From positions 7,812,001-7,876,000 of the forward strand of contig NZ_CP070225.1 of NCBI RefSeq assembly GCF_021631985.1: DNA of 64,000 bases, written 5' to 3'. How positions within the stretch are numbered: the first letter of the stretch is position 1; every line of letters starts with the position of its first letter. The DNA is from Sandaracinus amylolyticus (lineage in GTDB: Bacteria; Myxococcota_A; Polyangia; Polyangiales; Sandaracinaceae). Below the pieces are notes generated by a model. The model searched no databases. It had not been told where the DNA came from and saw nothing but the letters and a program-made list of their open reading frames with translations. A program made the translations under genes and the position numbers. Below are positions 46,519 through 54,894 of this stretch, piece after piece.

Positions 46519-46599
46519 GAGACGCGCCGCCCTGTTCGAGCCCACGGGTCGGGTAGCACCTCCACTGTGACTCTGGGCTCCGTCCGAGGATCGATCGAC

Positions 46600-47043
46600 A
46601 TGTCTCGTCTCTACGTGGGCAATCTCGCGTTCCACACCACCGAGGACTCGCTGCGCGACGCGTTCGCGCAGGTCGGAGAGGTGACCGACGTCCACCTCGT
46701 GCTCGACCGCATCACGGGCAACTCGCGCGGCTTCGCGTTCGTCACGATGGGCACGCCCGAGGGCGCGCGCGCGGCGATCGAGCAGCTCAACGGCATGAAC
46801 CTCGACGGCCGCTCGCTGCGCGTCGACGAGGCGCAGGAGCGCGCGCCCCGCGCCGGTGGCGGCGGCGGTGGCGGCTTCGGCGGCGGTGGTGGCGGCGGCG
46901 GCCGCGGCGGCTTCGGCGGCGGCGGTGGCGGCCGTGGGGGCGGCGGCGGTGGCGGCGGCTGGGGCGGCGGCGGCGGCGACCGTGGTGGTCGTGGCGGCGG
47001 CGGCTTCGGCGGCGGCGGCCGTGGCGGCGGCCGCGGGCGCTGA
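46600..47043 (+). CDS. Glycine-rich RRM RNA-binding protein
   Basis: 147 residues from ATG 46600 (GAGGA nine bases upstream). One RRM (1-80) with RNP2 LYVGNL (4-9) and RNP1 RGFAFVTM (~43-50), followed by a ~62-residue tail of Gly runs broken by Arg, Phe and Trp (GGRGGFGGG, GDRGGRGGG). Bacterial homologues in cyanobacteria and myxobacteria are abundant, often cold- or stress-induced RNA chaperones; tail-mediated condensation is plausible. A strong intrinsic terminator follows, so it is a monocistronic unit. Confidence 0.95.
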   Translation: MSRLYVGNLAFHTTEDSLRDAFAQVGEVTDVHLVLDRITGNSRGFAFVTMGTPEGARAAIEQLNGMNLDGRSLRVDEAQERAPRAGGGGGGGFGGGGGGGGRGGFGGGGGGRGGGGGGGGWGGGGGDRGGRGGGGFGGGGRGGGRGR

Positions 47044-47076
47044 GCGCATCGCGACCTGAAGAACGCGAGACGACGA

Positions 47077-47113
47077 CGCGGGCCGATCGGAAGATCGGTC
47101 CGCGTTTTCTTTT
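47077..47113 (+). terminator. Textbook intrinsic terminator of the RRM gene
   Basis: A 12-bp stem (CGCGGGCCGATC / GATCGGTCCGCG, one G-T wobble) around loop GGAA is followed by TTTTCTTTT. It begins 33 bases after the stop. Confidence 0.93.
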
Positions 47114-47176
47114 CGGGCGCGTTCTTTTCGGACGCCAGGGAACCGGCGACGACGACGCGTGGTACATCCGCGCGCC

Positions 47177-48412
47177 GTGAGAGACGCGCTCGACATCGGG
47201 ATCGTCGGCGCGGGCACCGCGGGCAGCGCGGCGGCGCTCCTGCTCGCGCGCGCCGGGCATCGCGTGACGGTCTACGAGCGCGTGCCCGCGCCGAGCGCGG
47301 TGGGCGCGGGGATCGTGCTGCAGCCGACCGGACAGTCGGTGCTCGCGCGTCTCGGGCTGCTGGGGCCGATCCTCGAGCGCGGGGCGCGCATCGATCGGCT
47401 GCGCTGCGAGACCGATCGCAGGCGCGTGGTGGTCGACATCTCGTACGCCGACGTCGACGCGCGGCTCTTCGGGATCGGGCTGCATCGCGGCGTGCTCTTC
47501 GAGGCGCTCTTCGACGCGGCGCGCGCCCAGGAGGGCGTGCGGGTCGAGCTCGGCATCGAGATCACGGGGTGCGAGCTCGAGCACGATCGACGCGTGCTCG
47601 TCGACACGCGCGGCGAGCGGCACGGGCCCTTCGATCTGATCGTCGTCGCCGACGGCGCGGGCTCGCGCATCACGTCGAGCGACGTCGAGCGGCGGGTCGC
47701 GCACTACGCGTGGGGCGCGCTGTGGTGCGTGCTGCCCGATCCCGAGCAGGTCTATCGCGGCGAGCTCTACCAGGTGGTGCGCGGCGCGCAGCGCATGCTC
47801 GGTCTGCTCCCGACCGGGCGCGGCCCGGGCGAGCGCGCCGAGAACGTGGTGAGCCTCTACTGGAGCGTGCGCGCCGACGCGGTCGAGCGCTGGCGCGAAG
47901 AGGGTCTCGCCGCGTGGAAGGACGAGATCGTACGTCTCGAGCCGCGCGCGGCGCGGGTGCTCGACGCGATCGACTCGCCCGAGCGCGTGCTCTTCGCGGC
48001 GTACCGCGACGTCGTGATGCCGCGCTGGCACGGCGCGCGGATGGTGTGGCTCGGCGACGCCGCACACGCGATGAGCCCGCAGCTCGGACAGGGCGCGAAC
48101 CTCGCGCTCTGGGACGCGATGTCGCTCGCCGACGCGATCGAGGCGCACCCGACGCTCGATGGCGGACTGCGCGCGTACTCGCGCGTGCGCCGCCCGCACC
48201 TCGGCTTCTATCAGCTCGCGACGCGCTGGCTCACGCCGTTCTTCCAGAGCGACGCGGCCGCGCTCGGATGGATGCGCGACGCGCTGATGCCGCTCGGGCT
48301 CGCGATCCCCTACGTGCGCCGCCGCATGGTGCGCAGCATGGCGGGCATCGAGCGCGGCCTCGTGCGAGCCGCGCTCCCCGTCGGCGCGGTGATCCCGCGC
48401 CTGCCTCGCTAG
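47177..48412 (+). CDS. FAD-dependent monooxygenase
   Basis: 411 residues from GTG 47177 (a GTG at 47159 would add six). FAD-binding signatures are GIVGAGTAGSAAALLLARAG (~6-25), DG motif DLIVVADGAGSRI (~150) and the ribose-binding GDAAHAMSPQLGQGANLALWD region (~285-305, GD motif). This places it in the p-hydroxybenzoate-hydroxylase / salicylate-hydroxylase fold family. It is a soluble class A flavoprotein monooxygenase; the substrate is unknown and no clustered pathway genes reveal it. Confidence 0.9.
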   Translation: MRDALDIGIVGAGTAGSAAALLLARAGHRVTVYERVPAPSAVGAGIVLQPTGQSVLARLGLLGPILERGARIDRLRCETDRRRVVVDISYADVDARLFGIGLHRGVLFEALFDAARAQEGVRVELGIEITGCELEHDRRVLVDTRGERHGPFDLIVVADGAGSRITSSDVERRVAHYAWGALWCVLPDPEQVYRGELYQVVRGAQRMLGLLPTGRGPGERAENVVSLYWSVRADAVERWREEGLAAWKDEIVRLEPRAARVLDAIDSPERVLFAAYRDVVMPRWHGARMVWLGDAAHAMSPQLGQGANLALWDAMSLADAIEAHPTLDGGLRAYSRVRRPHLGFYQLATRWLTPFFQSDAAALGWMRDALMPLGLAIPYVRRRMVRSMAGIERGLVRAALPVGAVIPRLPR

Positions 48413-48436
48413 CCCGGTGCCAGCGAACGAGAGCAA

Positions 48437-48527
48437 GCGGGGCTGGGGCCCCGCGCGCAGCGTTCGGGGTGGGGGGCCCCGATCCGGCTTTGCCGGTCGG
48501 GGGGAGGGGTCTTCCAAGACCCCTCCC
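48437..48527. repeat. Three consecutive hairpins between convergent genes
   Basis: GCGGGGC / GCCCCGC (48437-48454), CCCCGA-t-CCGGC / GCCGG-TCGGGG (48477-48502) and GGGAGGGGTCTT / AAGACCCCTCCC (48502-48527) occupy the 120-base gap between the monooxygenase and HAD genes. They may serve as a bidirectional terminator, although no T-run is present on either strand. Confidence 0.6.
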
Positions 48528-48532
48528 GCGAA

Positions 48533-49363
48533 CTACGCGCTCGCGTGGACGAGCTCGGCGGCGGTGCGGCGCCAGCGATCGATCGCCTCGGCGAGCGCAC
48601 CTTCGCCGGCGCGCGCAACCAAGCGCTCGCAGCGTGCACCGAGCCGCTCGACGGGCACGTCGGGCAGACAGAACACGCGCGGGAGCTCGAGGATCGCGCT
48701 CGCGTCGACGTAGGGTCCGCGCACGCCGGTCACGTATGCGGCGCGCGTGCGACGCGTGCCCAGCCGTGCGGCGAGATCGCCGATCGCCCGTGCGCGCGAG
48801 CCACGACGCGACGACACCCGCAGCGCCGATCCTCCCGACGGCAGCGAGTACGTCGCGCGCGCGATGCGCGTCGGCGCGAGCTCGGTGAGCGCGTTCGCGC
48901 CCGCGTGCACACGCGCGGTGTCACCTGCTGCCACGAGCGCGCAGATCTCCGCGCGCAGCGCCGGCGCCGAGGTGTAGCCCTCGGAGGCGAAGCCGAGCGC
49001 GGTCTGCGCGAGCTCGTGCGCGCCCGGCGGACCGTGCGCGCCGTCCGCGGTGACCGCGAACACCTCGAGCTGCATCGCGCTCAGGATCTCCTGGGCACGC
49101 GCGGCGATCGACGCAGGCAGCGAGTGGCGACAGAGCAGATGCCCGTCCCGCGCACGCGCCAGCTGCGCGCCGTCACAGCCGATGATCCAGCCCTCGAGCC
49201 CGAGCGCGCGCATGCGCGCTCGAGCCGCAGCGGCTCGGCCCGACGACGTGAACCCGATCTCGCATCCCGTGGAACGAAGGCGCTCCAGCGCCATCCGATC
49301 GCGATCGCAGACGCGATCGTCGAACACGGTGTCGAGATCGACCACCAGTAGCGAGGACTCCAC
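48533..49363 (-). CDS. HAD-superfamily protein with degenerate active site
   Basis: 276 residues from a GTG. Motif I is kept (LVVDLDTVFDD, D-x-D) and motif II is SSGR (~42-45), as in Cof-type/mannosyl-3-phosphoglycerate phosphatases; a cap domain (~75-180) follows. Motif III lacks the usual Lys (SSRRGSRARAIGDLA has Arg), and motif IV, normally GDxxND, reads TGVRGPYVD. Catalysis is therefore doubtful, and it may be a binding or regulatory relative. It converges with the monooxygenase. Confidence 0.75.
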   Translation of the reverse strand: MESSLLVVDLDTVFDDRVCDRDRMALERLRSTGCEIGFTSSGRAAAARARMRALGLEGWIIGCDGAQLARARDGHLLCRHSLPASIAARAQEILSAMQLEVFAVTADGAHGPPGAHELAQTALGFASEGYTSAPALRAEICALVAAGDTARVHAGANALTELAPTRIARATYSLPSGGSALRVSSRRGSRARAIGDLAARLGTRRTRAAYVTGVRGPYVDASAILELPRVFCLPDVPVERLGARCERLVARAGEGALAEAIDRWRRTAAELVHASA

Positions 49364-49407
49364 GGGCTCTCGGTGCTGCACGAGGTGGGCCCGACTCGGA
49401 CCCGGGC

Positions 49408-50052
49408 TCACATCGAGGCGATCTCGTCCCGTCTCTGCCGAGCGTGGTCGAGATGCACCGCGACACCGGCGCGCACCGTCGTCAGGAGCTCCCGGAACCG
49501 AGGATCGTGCACGACGGGCAGGAGCTGCTCGTCGATCAAGACGAGCGCGTCGCGGTGCATCGCGACCTGCGACTCCAGGTAGACGACGTCGAATTCGACG
49601 CCGCCGTGCATCCACAGCTCGAACGTGACCGCGCGGCCCGTGGTGCGCAGCGCGTAGGCGAGCGACGCATCGCTCGGCACGAGCCCTTCGCTGCGCAGGA
49701 GCGTCGCGAGCATCGCCTGGGCTTCGAGGTGATCGTCGATCGCCTCGTGCGCGTAGGCGAGCGCGCCCGGTGTCACCGCACGCTCGAGGGCGAGGCGTGC
49801 GAGCTCGATCTCGGTGGCGTCGAGCGCGAGGAGGACCGCCGCGACGTCGGGCTCCTCGAGCGCGGCCGGCGTGCGATCCCGACCGCCACCGTCGGGCGTG
49901 CCCGCGTCGCTCGGTGCGCCACCGTCGACCGGGGATGGCAGCGACCCATCGGCGCCGGGCTCCTCGATGCGCGGTGCGTCGCCGCAGCCACACACCGCGA
50001 TCGAGAGCGCCATCAGCGTCGCGATCCCGATCGTCGTCGAGCTCGACGTCAC
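49408..50052 (-). CDS. DUF4142-family lipoprotein
   Basis: 214 residues from GTG 50052, which gives signal IGIATLMALSIAVCGC; ATG 50013 would leave too short a signal. After an Asp/Gly/Pro linker, residues ~75-212 match the four-helix ferritin-like DUF4142 domain (LALDATEIELARLALERA; AHEAIDDHLEAQAMLATLL; YLESQVAMHRDALVLID). Such domains occur in secreted or lipid-anchored proteins of unknown role; metal binding is speculative. The next gene downstream on the same strand is the HAD-like gene (45-base gap). Confidence 0.85.
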   Translation of the reverse strand: MTSSSTTIGIATLMALSIAVCGCGDAPRIEEPGADGSLPSPVDGGAPSDAGTPDGGGRDRTPAALEEPDVAAVLLALDATEIELARLALERAVTPGALAYAHEAIDDHLEAQAMLATLLRSEGLVPSDASLAYALRTTGRAVTFELWMHGGVEFDVVYLESQVAMHRDALVLIDEQLLPVVHDPRFRELLTTVRAGVAVHLDHARQRRDEIASM

Positions 50053-50224
50053 GATGGCGAAGTAGCTCCCCGGCGCTGCGCGCCAACGCGCGTCGACGGC
50101 CAGCACGCCTCGCCACGCTGCGCGGCGTGCGCGGGCGTCCCAGGCGCACGACGAGGCGACGCGCCTCGTCGGGGCGCGCGGTCGCTGCTGCCACGCGCGC
50201 GGCGCTCTGGTACCACGACCCGCG

Positions 50225-51262
50225 ATGGACGACGTGGTGGCGAGCGCGCCCGGTCGCGTGAACCTGATCGGCGAGCACACCGACTACAACGACGGCTTCG
50301 TCCTGCCGACGGTGATCCCGCAGCGCACGTTCGTGGCGATCGCACGGCGTGACGACACCCGGGTGAGAGCCCGCAGCGAGACGCTCGGCGCCGAGGACGG
50401 CTACGAGCTCGGGCGCGAGGCGCGCACCGGGCGATGGATCGACTACGTGCAGGGCGTCACCCGCGCGCTCGTGCGCCGCGGACACGTGGTGCGCGGGTTC
50501 GACGCGGTGATCACGTCGGAGGTGCCGGTGGGGAGCGGGCTCTCTTCGAGCGCGGCGCTCGAGGTCGCGACGATGCGCGCGCTGCGCGACGCGTTCGGGC
50601 TCGCGCTCGACGACCTCGAGATCGCGCGGCTCGCGCAGCGTGGAGAGAACGAGCTCGTCGGCGCGCCGGTCGGGATCCTCGATCCGCTCGCGTGCTCGCT
50701 CGGCGAGGACGGGGTCGCGCTCTTCGTCGACACCCGCACGCTCGCGTGCGAGCGCATCGCGATCCCGGACACGATCGAGCTCGTGGTGGTCGACTCGGGG
50801 GTCGCCCACGATCACGCGCAGGGCGGATATCGCGAGCGGCGCGCGCAGTGCGAAGAAGCGGCCCGAGCGCTCGGCGTGCGCGCGTTGCGCGACGTGGGCG
50901 AGGACGACCTCGCGTCACTGCGCGCGCCCCTCGATCGACGCGCGCGGCACGTCGTGACCGAGAACGCGCGTGTGCTGCGGGCCGTCGACGCGCTCCGTCG
51001 CGGTGACGTGCACGCGCTCGGTGCGCTCTTCGATGCATCGCACGCGTCGATGCGCGACGACTACGAGGTGTCGGTGCCCGAGGTCGATCGCCTGGTCGCG
51101 CGCGCGAAGGCGCATCCGGCGGTGCTCGGCGCGCGGCTCACCGGCGGAGGGTTCGGCGGCGCGATCGTCGCGCTCGCGCGCGCCGGGCACGCGCACGACG
51201 TCGCGCGCGCGATCGCAGTGGAGCCCGGGGCGCGTGTGCTCGTTCCGAAAGCTCAGAACTGA
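50225..51262 (+). CDS. galK: Galactokinase
   Basis: 345 residues. GHMP-kinase motifs: galactose signature GRVNLIGEHTDYNDGFVLP (10-28), ATP loop PVGSGLSSSAALE (101-113), base D153 in VGILDP, and GARLTGGGFGGAIV (~303). It phosphorylates galactose at C1 in the Leloir pathway in the cytosol. No galT, galE or galM is adjacent, which is odd but common in myxobacteria. Its end overlaps the convergent outer-membrane-like gene by ten bases. Confidence 0.95.
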   Translation: MDDVVASAPGRVNLIGEHTDYNDGFVLPTVIPQRTFVAIARRDDTRVRARSETLGAEDGYELGREARTGRWIDYVQGVTRALVRRGHVVRGFDAVITSEVPVGSGLSSSAALEVATMRALRDAFGLALDDLEIARLAQRGENELVGAPVGILDPLACSLGEDGVALFVDTRTLACERIAIPDTIELVVVDSGVAHDHAQGGYRERRAQCEEAARALGVRALRDVGEDDLASLRAPLDRRARHVVTENARVLRAVDALRRGDVHALGALFDASHASMRDDYEVSVPEVDRLVARAKAHPAVLGARLTGGGFGGAIVALARAGHAHDVARAIAVEPGARVLVPKAQN

Positions 51263-52221
51263 TAGCCGAGCGCCACCACCAGGCTCGGGAAGAAGGTGAA
51301 CGTCGCGAGGCGCTCGCCGACCTCCGCCTCCGCGTCCTCGATCGCGCGCTGCAGCTCGACCTCGCCTCCCGCGTCGATCGACACGTCCGCGTTGGCCGCG
51401 ATCGCGTGGTCCCACCGCACGCCGAGGCGCACGACGAGGTGCTCGAACGCGACCATCCGCGCGCCGAGCTCGAGGTGGACCATGTGGACCATCACCTCGG
51501 CGGGGAACGACTCCGGCAGTCGTCGCTCGAGGCCGGGCGCGGCGACTCCGTCCTGGCCCATCACCCGCGCGACGAGGTCGCGCGAGATGTGCGGCGCGCG
51601 GTGCAGCAGCGTGTAGCCCGCTGCGACGTCGAGCACCTGGTGCGCGACGCCGAGCGAGAACGACGCCATCGTCGTGCTCGTCGCGATCGCGCGCACGTGC
51701 GGAGAGAAGCCGGCGTCGTAGGCGCGTGCATCGACGAGCACCTCGTCGATCGCGGCGACGTAGGGCTCGGGGACCCAGCCGACGTAGGCGCGCGCGAAGA
51801 CCGGCATGGTCGGTGGGCGCACGTAGATCGACGCACCGATCGAGATCGGCGCGTGGGTCGCGGCCGAGATCTCGAACGCGCCGCGATCCTCCTCGTGATG
51901 AGCGGCCTCGTCCTCGTCCTCCTCGTCGCGCTCGACCTCGGGCGGCGCGGCCTCCACGCGCGCGACGACCTCGTGCTCGGTGGTGTCGGTCGCGCGCGGG
52001 GCGGGCGGCAGCGGATCGGGCGGCGGCGCGTGGATGGTGCGGCGTGCATGCGTCCGCGCGCCCACCGACGTGCGATGTCGCGCCGGACGACGTCGTGCGC
52101 GCGCGCGCTCGACGCGCGCCGGACGGCGCTGCGCGTGCGCGGTCGATGGCATCGCGTCGATCGCGACGACGACCAGGAACGCTGCGGTCATGGCCGCAGC
52201 GGCACCGACGAACGTTCGCAT
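51253..52221 (-). CDS. Secreted protein, probable outer-membrane beta-barrel
   Basis: 322 residues from ATG 52221. A Sec signal peptide (TFVGAAAAMTAAFLVVVAI...STAHAQ) is followed by an Arg-rich, Pro-rich spacer (~35-115) with an acidic patch (DEEDEDEAAHHEED). From ~120 on, alternating amphipathic strands (ISIGASIYVRPP, FARAYVGWVPEP, FSLGVAHQVLDVAAGY) suggest a small barrel and end in the aromatic VVALGYQF typical of BAM substrates. Family unknown. Confidence 0.75.
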   Translation of the reverse strand: MRTFVGAAAAMTAAFLVVVAIDAMPSTAHAQRRPARVERARARRRPARHRTSVGARTHARRTIHAPPPDPLPPAPRATDTTEHEVVARVEAAPPEVERDEEDEDEAAHHEEDRGAFEISAATHAPISIGASIYVRPPTMPVFARAYVGWVPEPYVAAIDEVLVDARAYDAGFSPHVRAIATSTTMASFSLGVAHQVLDVAAGYTLLHRAPHISRDLVARVMGQDGVAAPGLERRLPESFPAEVMVHMVHLELGARMVAFEHLVVRLGVRWDHAIAANADVSIDAGGEVELQRAIEDAEAEVGERLATFTFFPSLVVALGYQF

Positions 52222-52364
52222 CGTGCCCACGACGGAGCGCACTCCGCACGGCGCGTGCCGGGCGAATTTCCCCAATTTTCGCGTAGTCTCCGCGTGCACC
52301 GCGCCGCGCGGCGCAGGCTCCGCTCCGAGCGTGCGAGGTGGGGCCTCTCGTCCTCGGCGTGCGA

Positions 52365-52994
52365 TCAGCGACGCTGCTGGCGCGAACGCGAGGCGCGCGA
52401 CGCCTCTTCTTCGAGCTCGTGCTCCGGCGCGTCCGCCGCGACCCGCACCCGCGGTCCCTTGGTGAGCCCGCGCGCGCGATCGATCGCCTCGACCAGCACC
52501 TCGGGCTGCAGCGAGCCCACGTACGCGGCCTTCGCAGCGCCGGTCGGGTCGGTGTACTCGATGCGCACCAGCTTGCGCCCCGGCGTGATCGTCGCGAAGT
52601 CGCCGCTGCCCTCGCGCACCATGCGCGTGCGGTGCTCGTCGTCGTAGGTCGCGGGCATCGCGCGCGTGATCGACGCGAGCGGGATCCGTCGCTCCTGGAA
52701 GCCGACGTGCATCACGACCTCGCGCGCGGTGACGATCACGCGCAGCACCGAGTGCGTGATGCTCATGAGGCCGAGGAACGCCGCGAGCGCGCCCATCGCG
52801 CCGCCACCGACGAGCCCTTGCCAGTCGCCCGACACGCCCGCGGCCAGGCCGATCGTCGCGAACACCCCGAGCGTCCCCGAGATCCCGGCGAGCGCGGCGA
52901 ACGTGGGCCGCGACGCGATGCGCTCGCGATAGAGGGCCTGCGCGCCGCCGAGATGCTCGCGCTCGAACGCGTCGTCGGACACGCGATCGAGCAT
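52365..52994 (-). CDS. Two-helix membrane protein with PH-like domain
   Basis: 209 residues. Two hydrophobic segments (FAALAGISGTLGVFATIGLA; GGAMGALAAFLGLMSI) are followed by a beta-rich cytoplasmic region (VIVTAREVVMHVGFQERRIPL; KLVRIEYTDPTG) resembling bacterial PH-type domains, then an acidic/Arg-rich tail. It is divergent from the zinc-finger gene 49 bases away. The PH resemblance is by strand pattern only. Confidence 0.7.
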   Translation of the reverse strand: MLDRVSDDAFEREHLGGAQALYRERIASRPTFAALAGISGTLGVFATIGLAAGVSGDWQGLVGGGAMGALAAFLGLMSITHSVLRVIVTAREVVMHVGFQERRIPLASITRAMPATYDDEHRTRMVREGSGDFATITPGRKLVRIEYTDPTGAAKAAYVGSLQPEVLVEAIDRARGLTKGPRVRVAADAPEHELEEEASRASRSRQQRR

Positions 52995-53043
52995 CGCACG
53001 AAGCGGTGACGCGACGCGAACGCGGGTCGAGTACGATCGCCGC

Positions 53044-53967
53044 GTGGACGCCCGCGCATGCGCGCTCGAGATGCTCGGTCGCTACGCCGCGGCGCGATCG
53101 TGGGCTCGGCGCGCGCCCTCGTCGCTGCGGATGCGCGACGTCGAGATCAGCGGACCGACGCAGGTGCTGCTGCGATCGATCTACGAAGCGCGCGGCGTGC
53201 GCTACCAGCTCCAGCCCGCGCTGCAACGCACCCTCGAGGACGTGCCGGGGCCGGACCCGTGGTCCGCGCCGCTCCGGCAGCCGGAGGGCGCGGCGGTCGG
53301 TCACGAGCTCACGTTCGTGATGCACGGCCACCACGTCCCGATGGACTGCGGCGTGTGCTCCGCGACCGGCGAGACCTCGTGCGTGGCGTGCGAGGGCACC
53401 GGCCGCGTGCAGAGCGGCAACCGCAGCCACGCGTGCGCGACGTGCGGTGCGCGCGGGTTCGTGCGCTGCGCGATGTGCCACGGCTCGGGCGGGCTGATCG
53501 GTCATCCGACGATCTGGTCGCGCATCGAGGCGCACCACGAGGTCCGCACGATCGGCACCGACGATCTGCCGCTCGACGTCGCGGTCGATCTCACCGGCGC
53601 GAACGACGACGGCGAGGTCGTCCACCGACAAGAAGGATCGCGCGTGCTCGAGATGCGCAGCGAGGGCGGCTATCGCGATGCAGCGCGTGCTCACGACGCG
53701 ATCGCGCGCACCGCACGCGCGCTCTGCGATCACCCGGGGGTGCCCGATCGCGCGCGCATCGTGTCCCAGGTGCTCGAGGTGCGCCGCGTCCCGGTGCTGG
53801 TGTTGCGGCTCGAGGACGGTCGCACGATCCACGCGTGGGGCGAGCCCCCGCAGATCAGCCCGCCGCGCGCGCTCGACTCCACCGCGCTCGTCGTGCTGCG
53901 CGCCTCACCGTGGCTCGCCCTCGCGAGCAGCATCGCGGCCGCCGCGACGTACTGGCTGTCCGGCTGA
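53044..53967 (+). CDS. DnaJ-type zinc-finger protein with C-terminal membrane anchor
   Basis: 307 residues from a GTG. There is no J domain. Residues ~100-150 carry four CxxC-type knuckles (CGVCSATG, CVACEGTG, CATCGARG, CAMCHGSG) as in the DnaJ cysteine-rich domain, probably binding two zinc ions. The following ~130 residues are a mixed domain, ending in a hydrophobic helix (WLALASSIAAAATYWL) that may anchor the tail. It could bind unfolded protein or act as a thiol/zinc scaffold at the membrane. Divergent to the PH-like membrane protein, which may be a partner. Confidence 0.82.
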   Translation: MDARACALEMLGRYAAARSWARRAPSSLRMRDVEISGPTQVLLRSIYEARGVRYQLQPALQRTLEDVPGPDPWSAPLRQPEGAAVGHELTFVMHGHHVPMDCGVCSATGETSCVACEGTGRVQSGNRSHACATCGARGFVRCAMCHGSGGLIGHPTIWSRIEAHHEVRTIGTDDLPLDVAVDLTGANDDGEVVHRQEGSRVLEMRSEGGYRDAARAHDAIARTARALCDHPGVPDRARIVSQVLEVRRVPVLVLRLEDGRTIHAWGEPPQISPPRALDSTALVVLRASPWLALASSIAAAATYWLSG

Positions 53968-54026
53968 GCCCTCGCCGGAGCGCTCGTCGGACGGCAGGGC
54001 CCGGCGGGCGAGCCGATTCTTTCGAC

Positions 54027-54824
54027 TCAGATCAGTTCGAAGCACTCGATCGACGTCTCGATGCGGAAGTTCGATCCCGTCGAGTGGCGCTCGGCGTGGA
54101 ACAGCTCGAGGCGGTAGTCGCCGCCGGGCACCAGACCGAGTCGCGGCGCGATCGCGTCGAAGTCGATCGTGCCCTCGACCGGCTCGTGCAGCCCGCCCAC
54201 ATCGAGCACCAGCTGGCCCTCGACGAAGATCCAGAGATCGTCGTCGCCGCGGAACGTGAGGCGCTCGCCGCCGCGATAGCGGAAGCGCGTGTGGAGCTCG
54301 GTCGTGAAGTGGAAGTTGTGGGTCACCGCGACGCCGCCCTCGTAGTACGTGCCGTCGCCGAAGCCGCGCCCGTCGATCGGGAAGAACGCGTTGCTGTCGA
54401 ACACCCAGCGCCCGTCGCCGGTCGCGCTCAGCGGCAGCTCCACGGTGAAGCGCTGGTTCGTGCCCTCGATGTCGCGATACCACTCGCGGAACGCATCCGG
54501 TCCCGCGGTCATCACCGTCGCGCCGGACGCTGCGTGCACCGGCTTTCCTTCGTCGTCGAGGCGATCGGCGACGAGCCCGGTGCGCGCGACGCGCGAGTCG
54601 CCGACCTGATAGGCGTGGTTCTCGAAGTCGACGTGGTCCTCGCGGAAGTCGCGCACCGTCGCGACCAGACGATCGCAGCGTGACTCGCCGCCATCGGCGC
54701 GCGGCGTCGTGGTGCGCGCATCGGGGCCGCGCATCGTCGCGCCTGCGTCGTCGTCCGTCGTGGGCTCCGCGCACCCGATGCCGAGCGCCAGCGCCGCGAT
54801 CATCACTCGTGAGATCGTCGCCAT
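54027..54824 (-). CDS. Fibro-slime domain lipoprotein
   Basis: 265 residues from ATG 54824. Lipobox AALALGIGC, then a short acidic linker. Residues ~60-260 match the fibro-slime/PA14-like domain: VRDFREDHVDFENHAYQ, GDGTYYEGGVAVTHNFHFTT, DDDLWIFVEGQLVLDVGGLH, YRLELFHAERH. Related domains occur in slime and surface adhesins. It converges with the zinc-finger gene. Confidence 0.88.
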   Translation of the reverse strand: MATISRVMIAALALGIGCAEPTTDDDAGATMRGPDARTTTPRADGGESRCDRLVATVRDFREDHVDFENHAYQVGDSRVARTGLVADRLDDEGKPVHAASGATVMTAGPDAFREWYRDIEGTNQRFTVELPLSATGDGRWVFDSNAFFPIDGRGFGDGTYYEGGVAVTHNFHFTTELHTRFRYRGGERLTFRGDDDLWIFVEGQLVLDVGGLHEPVEGTIDFDAIAPRLGLVPGGDYRLELFHAERHSTGSNFRIETSIECFELI

Positions 54825-54894
54825 GGAGACGAGAGAGGCCTCGCCGACGTCGATCGGGTCACGATCCCCACGCCGTGGTACGAAGCCGCGAGCG

